Origin: Pseudomonas benzenivorans
Lineage (GTDB): Bacteria > Pseudomonadota > Gammaproteobacteria > Pseudomonadales > Pseudomonadaceae
NCBI RefSeq assembly: GCF_900100495.1
Contig: NZ_FNCT01000006.1
Span: 1 to 64,000, forward strand
DNA length: 64,000 nucleotides
Direction: 5' to 3'
The notes beneath the pieces are model-generated. The model worked only from the letters and a program-made list of their open reading frames with translations. It did not search any database and was not told the origin of the DNA. Position numbers and translations under genes: made by a program. Below, one piece after another: positions 61,107 to 64,000 of this stretch (position 1 is the stretch's first letter; every line of letters starts with the position of its first letter).

Positions 61107-62519
61107 TCAGTGCCCGGCATGGCCGCCGGGCTTGCGAACCTGGACTTCGACCGTCTCGCCGGCGCGCTGGCCGAGCGGCAGGGACGGGCCGCCCGCGGCC
61201 GTGGCACGCAGCGGCTCGGCCAGTGCGCCCTGCCATTCGTAGGCCCTGCTGCCGGCCGGTTGCCGGAACCAGCCGGGGTCGCGGTAGTCGCCCGGCTTCT
61301 GCTCCTTGCGCACCTTGAGCATGGTGAACATGCCGCCCATCTCCACCGAGCCGAACGGACCGTCGCCGGTCATCATCGGCGCGGTGTTGTCCGGCAGCGG
61401 CATCTGCATTTCCGCCATGTCGGCCATGCCGCGCTCGCCCATCACCATGTAATCGGGGATCAGCTTGGCGATCTTGCGGGTCAGGTCGCGGTGGTCGACG
61501 CCGACCAGGGTCGGCACGTCGTGGCCCATGGCGTTCATGGTGTGGTGGCTCTTGTGGCAATGCAGCGCCCAGTCGCCCTCCTCGTCGGCGAGGAACTCGA
61601 GCTGGCGCATCTGCCCCACCGCCACATCGGTGGTCACCTCCGGCCAGCGCGCGCCCGTCGGCACCGGCCCGCCGTCGGTGCCGGTGACCTCGAATTCGTG
61701 GCCATGCAGGTGGATCGGGTGGTTGGTCATGGTCAGATTGCCGACCCGGATGCGCACCCGGTCGTCCTTGCACACCACCAGCGGGTCGATGCCGGGGAAG
61801 ATACGGCTGTTGAAGGTGAACAGGTTGAAGTCGAGCATGGTCATGATCTTCGGCGTGTAGGCGCCGGGCTCGATGTCGTAGGCACCGAGCAGGAAGCAGA
61901 AGTCCCGGTCCACCTCGGCGATCAGCGGGTGCTGTTCCCTCGGGTGGGTGACCCAGAAGCCCATCATGCCCATGGCCATCTGGGTCATCTCGTCGGCATG
62001 CGGGTGATACATGAAGGTGCCGGGGCGGCGGGCGACGAACTCGTAGACGAAGGTCTTGCCCGCCGGGATCGCCGGCTGGGTCAGGCCGCCCACGCCGTCC
62101 ATGCCGTTGGGCAGGCGCTGGCCGTGCCAGTGGATGCTGGTGTGCTCGGGCAGCTTGTTGGTGACGAAGATGCGCACCCGGTCGCCCTCCACCACCTCGA
62201 TGGTCGGCCCCGGCGACTGGCCGTTGTAGCCCCACAGGTGGGCCTTGTAGCCGGGTGCCAACTCGCGCACCACCGGCTCGGCGACCAGGTGGAACTCCTT
62301 GACCCCGTCGTTCATCCGCCACGGCAGGGTCCAGCCGTTGAGCGTCACCACCGGGTTGTAGGGCCGGCCATTCTGCGGTTGCAGCGGCGGCATGGTGTCG
62401 GCCTTGGTCTGGATAACCGCTTCCGGCAAGCCGGCCAGCGATACCCGGCTGACCGCCGAGCTGGCCACCGCCGCGGTGATCGCGCCGGCGCCGAGAAAGA
62501 AATCACGTCGTGAAACCAT
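61107..62519 (-). CDS. Multicopper oxidase (CopA/CueO-type)
   Basis: 470 residues. A twin-arginine signal (SRRDFFLGAGAITAAVA) sends it folded to the periplasm. The copper motifs are HWHG (130-133), HPHADE (172-177), HPIHLHGHEF and HCHKSHHTMNAMGH, covering the trinuclear and type 1 sites. It oxidises Cu(I) to the less toxic Cu(II). AAGGAA precedes the ATG. The Met-rich C-terminal part (MADMAEMQMPLP) may bind copper substrate. It follows the TolC-like gene by 16 bp. Confidence 0.93.
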   Translation of the reverse strand: MVSRRDFFLGAGAITAAVASSAVSRVSLAGLPEAVIQTKADTMPPLQPQNGRPYNPVVTLNGWTLPWRMNDGVKEFHLVAEPVVRELAPGYKAHLWGYNGQSPGPTIEVVEGDRVRIFVTNKLPEHTSIHWHGQRLPNGMDGVGGLTQPAIPAGKTFVYEFVARRPGTFMYHPHADEMTQMAMGMMGFWVTHPREQHPLIAEVDRDFCFLLGAYDIEPGAYTPKIMTMLDFNLFTFNSRIFPGIDPLVVCKDDRVRIRVGNLTMTNHPIHLHGHEFEVTGTDGGPVPTGARWPEVTTDVAVGQMRQLEFLADEEGDWALHCHKSHHTMNAMGHDVPTLVGVDHRDLTRKIAKLIPDYMVMGERGMADMAEMQMPLPDNTAPMMTGDGPFGSVEMGGMFTMLKVRKEQKPGDYRDPGWFRQPAGSRAYEWQGALAEPLRATAAGGPSLPLGQRAGETVEVQVRKPGGHAGH

Positions 62520-62535
62520 CTTCAGTATTCCTTGA

Positions 62536-63933
62536 TCAGTGCCCGGCGGGCGCTTCGACGACTGCGGCAGCGGCAGCCCCGGCGGTGGACGGCTCGGGAG
62601 CGCCGAGCAGGGCCATGTCCAGGTCGGCGCTGGCCAGCCAGAAATCCCGTTGCGCCTGCAGGTAGCCATCGACCGCGAGGATCTGCCGGCGGGCATCGGC
62701 CAGCAGTTCGAAGGTGCTGATGAACATGCCGTTGTAGCGCAGCAGGTTCTCCTCGGCGATGCGCTGGCGCAGCGGCAACACTTCATCGCGATAGTGGCGG
62801 GCGATGTCGTAGTTCGAGCGATAGCCCAGGTAGGCCTCGCGCACCTGGGAACGGGCATCGATCGCGATCTGCGCCGCCCGGTTGAGCATCTGCCGGTACT
62901 GCGCCTCGGCTTTCGCCACCTTGGCGCCGCTCCAGTCGAACAGCGGCAGCTCGACGCTGATCTCGTAGCCGCGCTGGGTCGGCTCCTCGTTGGAGCGGTT
63001 GTTGACCACGCCCAGCTCCAGCACGTTGATAAAGCGCGTGGTCTTGCTCAAGCCGAGATTGCGCGCCAGGCCCTCGGCATCCAGGCGCATGGCCTGGATG
63101 TCCAGGCGTTGGGCCATGGCCAGGCGCTCGACATCCGGCAGCGCCTCGGCCTCCTCCGGCAACTCCGGCAGGCGCTCCGGCAAACGGTAGCCGAGCTGCT
63201 CGCCCCACAGGCCGAGCAGCCGGGTCAGTTGCTCGCGGCTCTGCAGCCGGGCCTGCTCGGCGCGGATCAGGCCAAGCCCGGCCTCGGCGTAGAAGCTCTG
63301 CTCCTGGGCCTGTTGCAGCTTGCTGTAGTTGCCCACCGCGGCCAGGCGCCAGGCCAGTTCGGCACCGGTCTCGGCCGCTTCCATCACCTGGCGCTGATAG
63401 CCCAGGCTTTCCTGCGCGGCCACGGCCCGGTACCAGGCCTTGCGGGTCCGGGTGGCGAGGTCGAACACCGCCAGGCTGGTCTGCCGCTGCAGCTGCTCGA
63501 AGCGCTTGGCCTCGATGCCGGACGTCATCGGCATGGCGATCAGCCGCGCCAGATTGAAATGCAGGCCGCGCTCGTATTCCACCTCGCTGCCCCGCTCCAG
63601 GCGGCCGAAGGAGAAGCCGGGATTGGGGATCCGCCCGGCCTGGACCCGCTCCGCCTCGCCGATGCCCAACTGGTCGAACGCCGCCTGCAGGCCCCGGTTG
63701 TTGAGCAGGGCGATCTGCACCGCGTCGTCGGCCGACAGGGGCTCGGCCAGCAGCTCATTCACCCGCTCGGCGACCAGCGCGCGCTCGCCGTCGCTCCTGG
63801 CCCAGCTCAGTCGCTTGTCCAGCTGACGTTCGGCGGCCTGCTCGACCGTGCCGAAGCCGCCATCCGCGGAGAAGCCGGCGCACCCGGCCAGCAGCAGCAC
63901 CCCGCCCAGCAGGCAGGTCTCGAGCAATCTCAT
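62536..63933 (-). CDS. TolC-family outer membrane lipoprotein of the copper operon
   Basis: 465 residues. The lipoprotein signal ends VLLLAGCAGF. Two TolC/OEP helical repeats follow; typical blocks are SADDAVQIALLNNRGLQAAF and QAGRIPNPGFSF. It forms an outer membrane channel, yet no CusBA-type pump is visible in the window; one may lie right of it. AAGGAGG 5 nt before the ATG at 63933 fixes the start over an earlier ATG (63954). Confidence 0.88.
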   Translation of the reverse strand: MRLLETCLLGGVLLLAGCAGFSADGGFGTVEQAAERQLDKRLSWARSDGERALVAERVNELLAEPLSADDAVQIALLNNRGLQAAFDQLGIGEAERVQAGRIPNPGFSFGRLERGSEVEYERGLHFNLARLIAMPMTSGIEAKRFEQLQRQTSLAVFDLATRTRKAWYRAVAAQESLGYQRQVMEAAETGAELAWRLAAVGNYSKLQQAQEQSFYAEAGLGLIRAEQARLQSREQLTRLLGLWGEQLGYRLPERLPELPEEAEALPDVERLAMAQRLDIQAMRLDAEGLARNLGLSKTTRFINVLELGVVNNRSNEEPTQRGYEISVELPLFDWSGAKVAKAEAQYRQMLNRAAQIAIDARSQVREAYLGYRSNYDIARHYRDEVLPLRQRIAEENLLRYNGMFISTFELLADARRQILAVDGYLQAQRDFWLASADLDMALLGAPEPSTAGAAAAAVVEAPAGH

Positions 63934-63943
63934 CCTCGCCTCC

Positions 63944-64000
63944 TTAGCGGCCATGATCGGCGTGCGGGTTGGCTTGTTGCTCGTTGGCAGGTGCCGGTTC
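63944..64000 (-). CDS. C-terminal end of an upstream gene of the copper operon (partial)
   Basis: Only 18 codons and the stop (63944-63946) are visible, ending EQQANPHADHGR. The stop is 10 bp before the TolC-like start, so it belongs to the same operon. The His-containing polar tail would fit a small copper-operon protein, but identity cannot be judged. Confidence 0.5.
   Translation of the reverse strand, partial: EPAPANEQQANPHADHGR

Overview
The window is a high-GC chromosomal segment of a Pseudomonas-type gammaproteobacterium. The evidence is the conserved block from bacteriohemerythrin and folE through prmB, aroC, the methionine-salvage genes and alkA to speE. From memory, P. aeruginosa PAO1 carries the same order at about PA1673-PA1687. 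Further evidence is the abundant Pseudomonas-style REP palindromes (GTAGGAGC-type). Nothing was searched; all calls come from reading the sequence.

Layout. 1-2300: housekeeping-like genes (partial type 2 ATP-grasp, glutamine amidotransferase, RraB-like protein). 2795-10676: an accessory patch. An IS5-family element (2953-4147) abuts the orphan C-terminus of a short-chain dehydrogenase and is followed by a dihydrofolate-reductase-like gene, a very large SARP/BTAD-ATPase regulator, an FAD-linked oxidoreductase and a DUF1326 protein. A degenerate repeat end lies at its right margin. 10701-17092: the reverse transsulfuration pair (cystathionine gamma-lyase and beta-synthase), an LtaS-like sulfatase-fold membrane enzyme and speE. 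17422-20010: an unusual two-gene unit, a metzincin-like metalloprotein plus a small protein, sitting between speE and alkA. 20710-34972: the conserved Pseudomonas block with DNA alkylation repair (alkA-ogt), methionine salvage (MFS-mtnB-mtnD-mtnC), aroC, prmB, Smr protein, a carboxymuconolactone-decarboxylase-family gene divergent from an HxlR regulator, folE and bacteriohemerythrin.

35210-58574: a second accessory region rich in envelope and stress functions: glycine-zipper lipoprotein, phospholipase-D-type phospholipid synthase, two tandem Orn/Lys/Arg decarboxylases with a PotE-like antiporter and a periplasmic amino-acid-binding protein, a MexEF-OprN-like RND operon, DUF4239, DUF3313, FadL-like and SYLF proteins. 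It is littered with gene fossils (a frameshifted BON-domain gene, a cupredoxin/DUF3820 chimera, a truncated glycine-zipper copy) and CTAG-ended miniature inverted-repeat elements. This implies repeated small duplications and rearrangements.

58599-64000: a LapG-like cysteine protease, a small exported protein and a copper-handling operon (TolC-like outer membrane protein, multicopper oxidase, cupredoxin, CusF-like protein) that runs off the right edge.

How they work together. The decarboxylase/antiporter operon would take up a basic amino acid, consume a proton by decarboxylation and export the polyamine. speE and methionine salvage handle the methylthioadenosine made by polyamine synthesis, and transsulfuration turns homocysteine to cysteine. 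The copper operon oxidises and binds periplasmic copper. No rRNA, tRNA or CRISPR array was seen.
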